Shown in pieces: positions 1 through 12,255 of a DNA stretch of 64,000 nucleotides. Origin of the DNA: Luzula sylvatica (Eukaryota; Streptophyta; Magnoliopsida; Poales; Juncaceae). The stretch is taken from NCBI GenBank assembly GCA_946800325.1, contig OX326961.1, positions 46,649,415 through 46,713,414 on the forward strand. Reading direction: 5' to 3'. Each line of letters begins with the position of its first letter. Position 1 is the first letter of the stretch. A model generated the notes under the pieces. It ran no database searches. It was not told the DNA's origin and saw only the letters and a list, made by a program, of their open reading frames with translations. The translations under genes were made by a program, and so were the position numbers.

Positions 1-185
1 TTGTAACAAATTAGAGTATTCTGTCTATTTTACATAATATTTTTATTATTTTCAATGATAATTTATATATTAATTATTTTTTAATGAATTAAATAATGGC
101 GATATAGTGCACAATAATTAAAACCACACCTAAAACGTAAAATTGCAGTCAATGAAACAGATGTGTTATGGTATCGATATAGCAT
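1..185. other. AT-rich flank
   Basis: AT-rich sequence with no ORF or motif I can support. Its last eight bases (178-185, TATAGCAT) are the left target-site duplication of the hAT-like element that follows. Confidence 0.6.
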
Positions 186-260
186 TAGGGGTGTCAACGG
201 TTCGGATAGTGGTCATAACAGATCCATATCCATAATTTTTTTCGTATCCGGATAAGGTTC

Positions 261-469
261 TGATAGTCTAGTTTAATTAGACTTAATGTTTTCCAATTAA
301 TAGGATTTTACAGTACACTTGTTCATAGTGCTGTTATCGGGTTAATGAATTTAATATCCAATTAGGGGTTATTATCCATTTACTTATATGTATAAATACT
401 CGATGTAATCCTATCATTTGTGGTTAATGAAAATTGATTATCACTTAATCTCTCTTTTAAACTCTATCA
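261..469 (+). repeat. 5' LTR of the copia element
   Basis: 209 bp, bounded by TGATAG and CTATCA. A TATAAATA box at about 390 could be the retrotransposon promoter. Confidence 0.93.
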
Positions 470-480
470 TGGTATCAGAG
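470..480 (+). other. Primer-binding site, initiator tRNA-Met type
   Basis: TGGTATCAGAG lies directly after the 5' LTR. It matches the usual plant copia primer-binding site, complementary to the 3' end of initiator tRNA-Met. Confidence 0.88.
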
Positions 481-573
481 GAGAATCAAAGAAGCTAACG
501 CTCAAGATTCTCAAGATTCCTCAAGACTCACCTTCTTCTTTTCGATCTTCAATTCAGAAGCTCGATTCCAGCC

Positions 574-3500
574 ATGGCTGATTCAACCGAACATCGCCCT
601 GTGTTCTTCTCCCACAGTGTGCAGGTTCGATTGGATACTGGTAATTTTTCGATCTGGCAATCACATATTGTTCCTCTTCTCCGAGGACATGGCCTGTTCC
701 ACCATCTTGATCTATCGATTCCTCCACCAGATCGCATGATAGCTGCTACTTCAACCACTGCCGAAGCCATTAATCCAAAATTTCAAGCTTGGGAGAAACA
801 AGATCAATTGATTCTTGCATTTCTCTTCTCCTCTCTCTCTCTGAAAATGTAATGGCTCAAGTTGCTAACTCAACGACAGCTCGCATGCTCTGGTCCTCGC
901 TTAGTAAGAGCTTCGCCTCCCACTCTCTTGCTCGCACAATCGAAATTCGACGGAGTCTTCTCACAATTCGTCGCAATAACCTTGGTTGTTCCGAGTTCTT
1001 GACCAAAATTAAGAAATTAGCGGATCTTCTGGGCTCGATTGGAGATCCTGTCTCTGATAGAGAGTTGCTGGTCTACACCATGACTGGAATTGGTCCAGAA
1101 TTCAACCCCATTCTCGCTAGTCTGGCTGAACGAACAAATCCACCTAACTTCTCGGAACTTCAAGGAGCTATACTCAACTACGAAGCTATGCTCGAGCAAC
1201 AGCAAGTCTCCTCGAACTCAGCCGTTGCTCTTCTCGCTCAGTCTTCTTCTTCTTCTTCTTCTTCGATTCCTCACAACCCTACTCTCGCGAATGGCAGCTC
1301 TGGCTCCATTAGTGGTTATGGTGGACCTTTCTCCTCTCTCCTTGGACCTGGTCCACAAAATTATGGTGGACCAAACACATCTCCTGGGCTGCCTTTGGTC
1401 ACTGGGCCGAATTCAGGGCTTTTACAAGGTCAATTTACTTATCCTCATGCTTTTTATGCTCAGGCCCAACATAATTTTAACCCAAATCAGGTTATTTCTT
1501 ATCCAAGGCCATATTTTCACAAGAAAAATAAGAAACATAATGGTGATAAAACTCTTTGCCAAATTTGCTTCCGCAACAATCATTCGGCCGATCGATGCTA
1601 CCAACGCTTCAATCAAAATTTTCAACCGCAACCACCTCGTCCACCTACACCGGGTCCCCCACGACCCCCGGTTAATGCACCGCAAACTTTCCTCTCCGAA
1701 GCCACTACCTCTCTCTCACCCTATACTCAAGCTCCTCACGAATGGTTTCTGGATTCGGGTGCGACGCATCACATAACCGGTGACATCAATTGCCTTTCGA
1801 ATTTCTCACCTTATACGGGCTCCGAACAAGTCAAAATTGGTAACGGATTAGGTTTGTGTATTTCAAATATTGGTTCATGTTCTTTTCCCTCTACTTCTTC
1901 ACATAAATTCATTTCATTATGTGATGTTTTACATGTTCCCCAAATTTCCAAAAATCTCATAAGTATTTCAAAATTATGTATTGATAATGACTTGTTTGTT
2001 GAATTTCATTCGTCTTTTTGTTTTCTCAAGGATCAAACAACCAAGCTCACTCTTCTTGAAGCTACTCGTGTTGATGGCTTGTACAAGCTTCAATCTCCCT
2101 CGGCCAAAATTGCTTTTCTCTCCGAACTTGCTCCAATAAATAAGTGGCATAGTAGATTGTGTCACACTTCTTTTGATGTCTTGTCAATTTTATGTCGTTC
2201 CGATTTAATTCGAGTTCCAAATAAAAATTTCGATTCTTGTATTGATTGTAATAAAGCAAAAACACATAAAATTCCTTTTTCTTTACGGTCTCAAATTGCA
2301 AAACATCCACTTGATCTTATTCATACCGACTTGTGGGGCCCGTCTCCGATTACCTCATCCGAAGGTTTTCGATATTACGTTCATTTTATTGACGATTACT
2401 CAAAGTTTTCGTGGTTTTATCTTCTCCAAACCAAAAATGAGGTTTCGCTTGCTTTTTCGAAATTTAAAAGTTTGGTTGAGAATTTATTTTCTAGGTCAAT
2501 CAAGGTGGTGCAAAGTGATGGTGGTACCGAGTTCTTTTTCCTTGAGAAGTCGTTTCCTCAAATTTTGCATCAACGATCGTGTCCGTACACGCCCGAGCAA
2601 AATGGAGTCGCGGAGCGTAAACATCGGCATGTATACGAGCTTAGCATGTCTACCATGTCCATGGCTTCCATTCCGATGATTTATTGGCCGGAGATTTTTA
2701 GCTCGGTTGTGTTCGTTATCAATCGGATACCCTCTTCATCGACATCTCGCTTATCTCCTTACGAAATACTCTTTCATCGCGCACCCGATTATACCTTCTT
2801 CAAAACTCTTGGTTGTGAATGTTTCCCGCTACTTCGCCCTTACAACTCGCACAAACTTCAATTCCGTTCATCTCCGTGTGTTTTCATGGGCTATAGCACA
2901 ACCTTCAAGGGGTACCGATGTCTTGACCCGGTCTCGAACCGTACCTACATTAGTCGCCATGTGCGTTTCAACGAAGACCGTTTTCCATTCTCGACTACAC
3001 CCGGTGTATCTCATGCCACTTGCACCGATGAAGTCTCCTCGTTGACTCTTGCGGTTATCCCTAACTCTCTCTCTTCAATTACAAACATCTCTACTGTTGC
3101 ACCTATAGGTACCGACTCGTCCGATGCACCGGTCGTAGTCCCGGCAATTCCGGTTGTGACTCCGGTTGTGGCAGAAACGGTTGTGGCAGCACCGAATGGA
3201 CCTCGCCCTCTTCATCCCATGGTTACTCGCTCCCGCTCCAATTTACTCCGCCCTCGAGATTTTTCGGAGTTTGTCACTTACATTGCCGAAGTGGCCGACT
3301 CGGAACCTTCTACTTTTGCCATGGCTAATAAATCTCCGGAGTGGCGCGCGGCAATGACCGACGAGATCAACGCTTTACAACAAAACCATACTTGGTCTCT
3401 TACACCTCTACCACCGAATCACAATGTCATTCCTTGTAAGTGGGTGTTCAAAATCAAACGAGATTCCTCCGGTTCCATCACTCGCTATAAAGCTCGCCTC

Positions 3501-4862
3501 GTCGCCAAAGGTTTTACGCAAGAGGAAGGTATTGATTATGACGAGACTTTTAGTCCCGTCGTCAAACCGGCCACAATCCGACTTGTCCTATCCCTCGCCG
3601 CTTCTCATGGATGGTCGGTAAATCAACTCGACGTTAATAATGCGTTTCTCCACGGCGATCTTGCCGAGGCCGTCTACATGAATCAACCACCGGGTTTCCA
3701 AGACTCCTCGTTTCCTTCTCATGTATGCCGTCTTCATAGAGCTTTATATGGCCTTAAACAAGCTCCAAGAGCTTGGTTTACAAAGCTCTCTTCATCGCTT
3801 ATCTCACTCGGTTTTCGAGCATCGAATTCGGATCCATCACTTTTCATTCGGACCCTTGGGTCCGACATCACTTGGCTCTTGATCTATGTCGATGATATTT
3901 TGGTGACGGGAAACAACCAAGCGAACATGGATGCCCTTATTACTTCGCTCCACACTCAATTCTCCCTCAAGAATCTAGGTCCGGTTCACTTTTTCTTGGG
4001 TATTGAATGTGTTCGTACCGCGAATGGTATTTCCCTCTCTCAATCGAATTATATCTCGAAAATTATTTCTCGCGCTAAAATGGATCTTTGCAAGCCATGC
4101 ACTACTCCGATGAAACCGGGTGAAAGTGTCTCCAAATTTCAAGGTTCTCCAATGGAGGACCCTACTCTCTATAGGCGAATTGTCGGTGCACTTCAATACG
4201 CCACGTTCACTCGTCCGGATATATCATTCGTGGTGAACAAGTGTAGCCAATTTATGCATCACCCCTCGGACTATCATTGGAGTCTTGTTAAGCGTATTCT
4301 TCGTTATTTAAAAGGTACGCTTGATCATGGTACCTTTATTCGCTCTTCTAGGGATACTACCTTGCATGCATATTCGGACTCGGATTGGGCCGGTTGCCCC
4401 GATGATCGAAAATCCACTACCGGGTTTTGTATTTTTCTTGGCCCAAACTTGATCTCGTGGTCGTCCAAGAAACAACCCACGGTTTCTCGGTCTAGCACGG
4501 AGGCCGAATACAAGGCCCTTGCATGCGCCACCGGCGAGATAATTTGGCTTCAATTTCTTCTTCGCGAGCTTTCGATCACTCCACCCTCTCTACCGGTACT
4601 TTGGTGTGACAACATTGGTGCCACCTTTCTCGCCTCAAATCCGGTTTTTAGTGCACGCACGAAACACGTTGAGATTGACTATCACTTTGTGAGGGAACGG
4701 ATCTCCAACAAGCAAATTCTAGTAAATTTTATTTGCTCTCGAGACCAACTTGCGGATGGACTCACAAAAGCCTTGCCGGCTCCGCGTTTTTCTTCTCTTC
4801 GTACCAAGCTAACTGTCGAGCGATCTCCGTTGAGCTTGAGGGGGGATGATAGTCTAGTTTAA
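574..4862 (+). pseudogene. copia gag-pol polyprotein with one frameshift in gag
   Basis: The polyprotein starts at ATG 574 in one frame. It moves into the frame of the long 789-4862 ORF across a CT-repeat tract at about 829-842, consistent with one extra CT dinucleotide. Domains in order (residues of the long ORF): CCHC zinc knuckle (about 256-270, C-x2-C-x4-H-x4-C), aspartic protease with DSGA (about 320), integrase with its HHCC and DDE regions (about 450-620), reverse transcriptase with YVDD (about 1033), and RNase H with SDSDWAG and SSTEAEY (about 1195-1300). Everything downstream of the shift is open. The stop codon lies 16 bp inside the 3' LTR. The shift removes the gag N-terminus from the main frame, so this copy is probably non-autonomous unless slippage on the CT run rescues it. 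Confidence 0.9.
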
Positions 4863-5055
4863 TTAGACTTAATGTTTTCCAATTAATAGGATTTTACAGT
4901 ACACTTGTTCATAGTGCTGTTATCGGGTTAATGGATTTAATATCCAATTAGGGGTTATTATCCATTTACTTATATGTATAAATACTCGATGTAATCCTAT
5001 CATTTGTGGTTAATGAAAATTGATTATCACTTAATCTCTCTTTTAAACTCTATCA
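4847..5055 (+). repeat. 3' LTR of the copia element
   Basis: 209 bp, preceded by the purine tract at 4838-4846. It differs from the 5' LTR at a single base by eye. Confidence 0.93.
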
Positions 5056-5851
5056 GGTTCGGATATTAAACGGATACGGTTCGGATATTGTCGGATACAA
5101 ATACGAATACGGATCTTATTCTGATATTAAAACGGATACTATGATATAATAATATAATAATATTTTTAGAATTCAAGTCTTGATTATTTTGTAATTTTAA
5201 AACAAATTATATATATATAGTGATTATTGATTATCAAGTATTATTATGAATTAAATAATAGTTATTGTCTATTAGATATTACTATGATTTTGATCATGAA
5301 TTCAACAAAACGGTTACCCGTTTATAAATTTTATTCGGATCCGGATAGTATCCGGATCCATATCCCGATCTATCAAAAAATTAGCTCTTAGATCCGGATC
5401 CATACCCGTAAAAACGGATACGGTTCCGGATCCGGTTCCATCCGAATCCGGATATTTTTTTCGGATCCGAATATTTCTTCGGATACGGTTCGGGTCGTTT
5501 CGGGCAATATCCGCCCCATTGACATCCCTATATAGCATGCAATAGTCGAATATTAGCTCATTACTTGAAACATTATTTTAATGTATTTAATATTGTATGT
5601 TCAATGTAAAAATACTTAAAGTTTGTTTTAATCAAAATATCACGACATAAACTAGACAATTGTTATATTCGGTTATTTACGTATATGTATCATCCTTTCT
5701 TTCTTTTTTGATTAAATATTTATTGTTACATCAGATCCTATTTGAGAAAATATATATTATTGTTTTCAAATAAAATATTCAAATTTGTCATGCATAATAC
5801 AAATACAAATACAAATATCTATATAAAAATATCGTAGGATTATATATAGAG

Positions 5852-6448
5852 GGCAATGTTACAAAAATCGCTAGGCGCTAGTCGGACGGACGGACACCGT
5901 CTAGCGCCTAGAGGGATTAATCGGGAATTAATCCCTCTTTTAATCGATTCTAGACGAATTTATAATTTTATATAGTTTTTGTCATATTTTTTAATTTCTA
6001 TATATTATAATTTGTGTTACAAATTTTTATAATAAAAATAGTGTACATAAATTTTATTTAAGACAACATCCAAACAAATCATAACATGAAATCTATAACA
6101 TAACATTAACACAAATTCAAATAAACCACAAAATAAAGTTACTGACATATCAACACATTATAACTGGTATCATAATCATTTCTATCCTCCTAGAGTGGGA
6201 TGTGGGCCTAAAAAAATGCACAAAGAAAAATAAAACTAAACATTAAAAAAAAATTGGTTGTGGGCCTAAAAAAAATTGAAGTGAAAAAAAAAAATTGAAA
6301 TTTAAGTGGGCTGAGTCTAGACAGAATTATTCGATATTTATACGGACTTAGGCGAAATTCCGCCTAGACAGGAACTAATAGGGCAGACCTGGACGTTTGG
6401 ACAGCCTAACGCCTAGGCGGTCGACTAGACCGATTTTTACAACCATGA
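5852..6448. mobile_element. Second small hAT-like MITE (degraded)
   Basis: Both ends contain inverted copies of a motif like GTTACAAAAATCG next to CTAGGCG-rich sequence; the right end reads CGATTTTTACAACCATG. Candidate target duplications ATAGAGGG and ACAGAGGA match at 6 of 8 bases. There is no ORF. Near the left end are internal palindromes such as GGCGCTAG...CTAGCGCC. An old hAT MITE is the best reading; the exact ends are uncertain by a few bases. Confidence 0.5.
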
Positions 6449-6898
6449 CAGAGGATAAAGATATTTTTTATTTCTCACATTTTTATGATCATAAATTTTA
6501 ACAAGGTTATTTTTAACGTAGATTTCGTCGAATTTTTTTTTTTTACACACGTAGATTGCAGTCTTACTCCATCCGATAATTTGCATGAGCTGATACATAC
6601 AACCGTGTAGCGAGTCAATATTATTAACAATAACGTTCATTACACATAACTCTACTTAATTTTGCGCCACACAAAAACTGAACTATCGACGTGGCATAGT
6701 AACAACCTCCAACACCACACCCAATAATCTGGACTGCTAACAAAGACCAAAACACCCTTATCCGAATCTCCAAATTTTCTTCCCTGTAAATATCCATCTC
6801 GAGGGCAAGAAAGTCATTTCCTTATAGAGGTAACCATAATCCATCTCTCTGTTTATCCAAGCTCAGACAATTTGCCGAGACAGTAGTGAAGAAGAGAT
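6449..6898 (+). promoter_or_regulatory. Upstream and 5' UTR region of HCF107
   Basis: 450 bp between the MITE and the HCF107 start codon. The last 80 bp or so look like a 5' leader. I cannot name a TATA box or specific regulatory site with confidence. The MITE ends about 450 bp upstream of the gene and could contribute promoter sequence. Confidence 0.35.
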
Positions 6899-9358
6899 AT
6901 GCAAGTCTTCTCCTTCACCAAGGCGAATTTCTTCTCTCATCTATCCCCAAGCACCGCCTCCACCTCAAGCACTACCAGCAACCTTCATCTCCATGGGAAA
7001 GCCCTTCGTTTTCCGCACAAGACGAGATCAAGATCATCACCATCATCGCCTCCTCCCAGTGAAGAAGTCAAACCAGATCAGAAGGAAACGGGGGAGGCAG
7101 TGCCGCCAATGCTAACCGTGCGCCGGCCGATGATGGATGTAGACGAGGAAGAGGAGGCGATTAGGTCTCTGACTGAGTCGTTGAGGAGAGAAGGACAGTC
7201 AGATGATGCGGATTTGAAATATTCGTCCAAGATCGACAAGAGAATGTCCGAATTTGCTAAGAAACTTCCGATTTTTGAACCGAAGAGGGTGGAGAACGGT
7301 CCTCCGACAGATCGGCCTCTTAAGATCAATCTGGAGCTCGCACTGTTTCGTGCGAAGATTCTTACACAGAATTTCCAGTTTGATCAGGCTCAGGAGCTCC
7401 TTCTCGAGGTAAAATTCGATTTCCTATTTTCTCGAGGTAATATATGACACGATGATCTATTTCATGTAGTGTATGGTATACTGGCCAGAAGATGGAAGAA
7501 TATACGTCGGCCTTGGTAAGGTTTTCATGAAGCAATCGAAGTATGCCGAAGCAAGAGCCGTCTACGAAAGAGGCTGCCAAGCAACGCTAGGAGAAAATGC
7601 GTACATTTGGCAGGTATTAATATTAACAATAAACTCCATAAATTTTCGTAATAATAATCTCTCATGCTTCGTACATTTTCAAAATGGCAGTGTTGGGCGG
7701 TGCTGGAAAGCAACGAAGGAAACATTAAAAAAGCAAGAGACTTATTCGATGCGTCCATAGTGGCAAATAAAAAACACTCGGCGGCCTGGCACGGATGGGC
7801 AATGATGGAACTAAAAGAAGGAAACATCTCGAAAGCACGGAATCTCCTAACAAAAGGGATTCGATTCGGGGGCGGTAACGAGTACATATACCAAAGTCTT
7901 GCCTTGCTCGAAGTGAGGAGTGGAAGAATCGAACAGGCTCGTTTTTTGTTTAAACAAGCACTCAAATGCAATCCTAAAAGCTGCGCGAGTTGGCTCGTGA
8001 GTTCTCTCTTTCTTTTTTTATTCTCTTATTTGCCGAGCTCGAATTAGGAATTGAATTTTTTTTGTTTGAATTAGGCTTGGGCACAGCTGGAAATCGACGA
8101 AGAGAATGATTGGAAGGCGAGACAGCTCTTTGAGGTGAAGAACTTGAACTTTCTTTCCAGGTTATTTATTTTTATTGCCTTTTTCTAAAATTCATTTTAA
8201 CTAAACAATGCTAAAATATATTTTTGTTTGGTTTGATAGAAAGCAGTACAGGCGAGTCCGAAGAACAGGTTTGCGTGGCACATATGGGGTTTATTCGAGG
8301 CCAATCAAGGAGACATTGAAAAAGCAAGAAAGCTTCTAAAAATAGGGCACACGTTAAACCCTAGAGACCCTGTGATTTTGCAGTCTTTTGCACTTCTTGA
8401 ATACAAGTATAATTCTCCCGATGCGGCTCGTGCTTTGTTTCGAAGAGTTTCTAAAATAGATCCTAGACACCAACCTACTTGGATGGTACATAAATTTTTA
8501 TCTCTCTCTCTCTCCTCTCTCTCCTCTCTCTCTCTCTCGATCTTGAATTTCAGAGCTTTTAATGAGAAATTAGGTTTTTTTTTATCCTAGGCATGGGGAT
8601 GGATGGAATGGAGAGAGGGAAACGTAACTACTGCGAGAGAATTATACCAGACGGTTTTATCAATTGATAAAACTACCGATACTGCTGCTAAATGCTTTCA
8701 GGTATTCTTTTCGTTTAAGAATTATTTCGTCGATACATTAATATAATATAAGATTAATTACTTGGTAAATTAGGCATGGGGAGTTCTAGAAGAAAGGATG
8801 GGAAATATCAACATTGCTACGAGACTGTTCAAATCATCGTTAAATGTAAACTCGCAAAGTTATATTACTTGGATGACTTGGGCCAAATTGGTCGAGAGTC
8901 AAGGCAATTATTCCCGTGCCGAAGAAATTAGAAATCGCTACCTTCAGGAGGTTATTTTTATTATTATTATTATTATTATATTTCTTGATAATACAAATAA
9001 TTAATGATTTATTAAATTAAATTGTATTGAGTAGAGAACTGAGATAGTGGAGGACCCGTTATGGGTGATGGGTTTTCTAGACATAATCGACCCGGCAATG
9101 GATAGTATCAAGAGGATATTAAACATAGACCAACAACCTGACGAGTCGAAATCAAAAGAAGAGGAGATCTTCGACAGTGGTTCGAGTGAAACGGAAAAGA
9201 ATAATTTTGATTTAGATGCTTTCCTAAGACGAAAACTCAATTTCGATTCGTCGAGACTCGACGAATTCTTCGAAAAAGGTTCTCAACCGAGGAAAAGTGG
9301 TTCCCAAAACAAAATATGGACACGAGATGATAATAAAACTCGCCCCGTTCCCCCTTGA
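6899..9358 (+). CDS. HCF107: HCF107-type HAT/TPR protein, chloroplast psbH mRNA stability factor
   Basis: Eight exons: 6899-7408, 7470-7613, 7691-7996, 8075-8134, 8240-8485, 8591-8701, 8774-8950, 9035-9358. They give about 625 residues, near the Arabidopsis HCF107 length (about 650). All splice sites are GT..AG, all seven introns are phase 0, and the spliced frame is open. The N-terminus is Ser/Thr-rich and basic, as expected for a chloroplast transit peptide. Residues about 165-520 hold tandem HAT (half-a-TPR) repeats with motifs such as YWPEDGR, CWAVLE, AWHGWAMME and AWGWMEW. In the family, this protein binds the psbH 5' leader, protects the processed RNA end and aids psbH translation. The C-terminal GFLDIIDPA block also matches my recollection of the family. 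The product is inferred from recalled similarity, not alignment. The gene converges on RH24, with about 200 bp between stop codons. Confidence 0.92.
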
Positions 9359-9558
9359 GTAAATTTTTTTAATATTGCGACTTATTCATGTATTATTATT
9401 ATTGCCCATTTTGGACAACACAGTTTTTAGGAATTAAATTTATGTGAGAGAAGCATAATCCAACAAATCGACATTGAAGAAATTAATTATTCATCTAATT
9501 TACTGAACTAAATAACAAACACAGTTTTACATTACTTCGTACCAGTCAAAAAAAAAGG

Positions 9559-12255
9559 CTAGCGATCCCAACCAGGCGGTCTTTTTCTCTCCCTGGATCT
9601 CTCTCTTTCCTTCGAACTGCACATCCACAAAATGGAATATTATCAACCGAATATAGTATATCAGAAAAACATACAATATATACGAACCTCTGAGAGCTTC
9701 CACTACCAGGTTTCGCGATATTATTAGAAGCGACTCCGCCGATGACACCGCCCGAAACGAAACCTCTCATAGCAGGTCGAGCGGGGCCCGCAAAACTCGT
9801 CTGAGCAGTGTTGCTGTTACTGCTCGAGGCAGAAACGAAGCTGCTTCTGAACTGGTTCATCATGCCGGTTTTCAGAGGATTGGGCGCAGGTCGCGCGGCA
9901 GATCGATTAGTGGAGGGTTGGGGTGTTGGACCTGAAGTTGGTCCTTCTGTGTTGTATCCGATCCCGAGTCCGAAGTCTACTCCTCTAACACCTCGTCCGC
10001 GTCCACTTCCCCCTCCTCCGCCTTTTCCTTTGCCGCCTCCTTTCTTCCCTCCTGAAATAATTTGTTTACGTGGGAGGATTTACATATTTACCCTTATAAA
10101 CATCCAAAATTACCATATTTACCATTTCAAAAAATATGATATTTAGGACTAGTGCAAAAATGGTGGAAATTTACCTTTTCTCGAGTCACGTTTCGTTCTG
10201 AACCTTGCATCCTAGAAATCCAAACAGACAAATTTAGAATATATCCACAAGAAATTCATAAAAAAGAAAAGAAAAAGAAACTCACTTTCATAGCGAGATC
10301 CATCAAATCACTGGAGACGTCCTGTCCAGAAGCAACGAGACAATTGACCAAATCGCCCGCAAATCTCGCCTCTTTCATCGTAATCAACGTAAACGCGGTC
10401 CCATCCTTATCCCCCGCTCTCCCAGTCCTCCCGATCCTATGCACATGCATGTCCACATCTCTCGCCACGTCGAAATTCACAACCGATTTTATCGATTTTA
10501 TATCCAATCCTCTCGCCGCCACGTCAGTGGCCACCAACACGTGGTACGTCCCCGATTTGAATTTCTGCAACGTTTCGGTCCTCGAAGCCTGGTCTTTGTC
10601 TCCGTGTAAGGAAGCCACTCGAAACCCTAATTTGTTCAATTGGGTATCGATTTCGTCCACGGTAGATTTTTTCGACGCGAAGATTAACACGTCTCCATCG
10701 TCGATTAATTGGGGGAGTTTGTTCGTTAACCACGTGAGTTTTTCCGAGTCTGAGAGGAGAACGTGCACGATTTGTTTGATGTCTTCGTTCGCCATGCCCA
10801 CTTGGCCTACTGTAACCCTAATTGGATCGGTTAGGGTTTCTCGTGCGAGTCTCTCGACTTTAAACGGCATCGTCGCGGAGAATAATAGGGTTTGTCTGTC
10901 GGGTCTAATTTGGCCTACGATCGATTTGATTTGGGGCTCGAACCCTAAATCGAACATTCGATCCGCTTCGTCGAGGACCAAATAAGTCGCGCGATGCATT
11001 TTCAAAGCTTTCATTTTTAAAAGATCGATTAATCTACCAGGGGTACAAACGACAATTTCGCATCCTGATTTCAGCTCTTTGAATTGCTCGTGTTTCGAAA
11101 CGCCTCCATAAACAGCGGAGACTTTTAAATTATAAGGTTTGGAGAATTTTTTCGTCTCGAGGTAAATTTGATGGGCGAGTTCTCGAGTCGGGGCGCAAAT
11201 TATGCCAATCGGTCCCTCTTCTTTTGATAATTCGGGTTGGTCCATGATGTGGACTATCATTGGGAGGACAAAGGACGCGGTTTTGCCAGAACCGGTTTTT
11301 GCAATGCCGATTATATCCCTGCCAGATAGGACGATGGGTAAAGCTTGGCATTGAATTGTAGTTGGTTTTTCATATCCTTGTTTCGAAATTGCGCCCATTA
11401 ATGGAGCGGGAAATCCACAATCTTCGAAGGTATTTATTGGTTTCGGTACGTCGAATCCTGATACCCGTATGGCTAGGGTTTTTCTGTACTCTGCTACATC
11501 TTCTTCACTCATACCTGTAAAGATCAAACTTTTAGATATTTATTGCCAAACAAAAATTTAATAAAATAATAAAGTTACTTACTTGATATTGAGGGTTTTT
11601 CTTCGTAGAAATCCTTGCAGAATGGCTCGTAATCGATTGTGCTGTGATCGAGGGCTGGGATTGGTTCGATTTTTCTCTTGTCGACGACGATGGGATTATC
11701 GTCAGAATCATAGTCGATCAGACCGGCATCTACAGCTTTGGCTGCGGCATAAACCTCCTCGTCAGAATTATATCCCGCGTTTAAAGCCTCTGCAGCTAAG
11801 GATAAACCTACATCCCTCTTTGCGCGTAGAAAACTCTCCATTGGATCTTCTTCCTCGTCTTCTTCTTTGTATTTATCCACCTTCTGTTAATAAATTTCAT
11901 CCATTTTATGCAATTAAGCCTTAATTCATCACGATATGAGTAAAGAATTGCAAATTTTGATCTGAACCTTTTGATTGGAGGGTGTAGGAGCTGGAGCTTT
12001 ACTGATCTCATCATGAATTCCCTCCATGAACGCGTCAAGAGGATCTATTTCATCCTCTTCGCCTGCTGCCAACGTGGCGTTGTGAGATTCGCCCTCCGGA
12101 TTTTCGTCGTACCCAATGTTATCTAACTCGTCGTCGTGGTTATCATCGTCATCCGATAGCCTCTGGACGCGCCGTGGCGGAGCCGGCCCGTCGAAGTTCT
12201 GCGTCGCCGGTCGGGTCGTTCCGATACCCTCGAATCCGAACTTGCGCTTCGACAT
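9559..12255 (-). CDS. RH24: DEAD-box ATP-dependent RNA helicase, RH24 type
   Basis: Six exons on the minus strand: 12255-11968, 11883-11583 (or from 11880), 11514-10286, 10211-10175, 10051-9688, 9616-9559. They give about 758 residues, matching Arabidopsis RH24 (about 760). Motifs: Q-motif region IQCQALP, Walker A AKTGSGKT (about 268-275), DEAD (about 378-381), SAT (about 409-411) and HRIGRTGR (about 555-562). An acidic N-terminal region precedes the core. A Gly-rich tail with RGVRGVDFG follows and ends in RKRPPGWDR. The family unwinds or remodels RNA using ATP, probably in the nucleus. The small 37-nt exon 4 and the 58-nt last exon were placed by splice sites and family similarity. The exon 2 acceptor is a CAGAAG tandem that could add or drop one Lys. 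Confidence 0.93.

Larger units (their letters stand above)
261..5055 (+). mobile_element. Ty1/copia LTR retrotransposon, nearly intact
   Basis: Two 209-bp LTRs (261-469 and 4847-5055) start TGATAG and end CTATCA. They bound a primer-binding site, a gag-pol reading frame and a purine tract (GAGGGGGGA, 4838-4846). The 5-bp target duplication GGTTC is at 256-260 and 5056-5060. By eye the LTRs differ at one base (GAAT versus GGAT), so the insertion is recent. Length (about 4.8 kb) and short LTRs fit the Ale/Retrofit type of plant copia; that lineage call is an inference. It sits inside the hAT-like element and is therefore the younger of the two. Confidence 0.95.
186..5530. mobile_element. Non-autonomous hAT-like element, interrupted by a copia retrotransposon
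   Basis: The ends are inverted repeats: TAGGGGTGTCAA at 186 and TTGACATCCCTA ending at 5530. The same 8-bp direct repeat, TATAGCAT, flanks both sides (178-185 and 5531-5538). An 8-bp duplication is the hallmark of hAT elements. Without the inserted retrotransposon the element is about 545 bp. It has no transposase and is rich in short repeats built on CGGATCCGGAT and CGGATAC. It was probably moved in trans by an autonomous hAT, which is not in this window. Confidence 0.85.

Noticed and set aside
789..852. Programmed frameshifting between copia gag and pol
   Set aside because: The two frames overlap inside gag, not at a gag-pol border, and the overlap is a CT microsatellite, so an indel is simpler.
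10152..10985. 277-codon plus-strand ORF
   Set aside because: Antisense to the RH24 core exon; the minus strand carries all helicase motifs.
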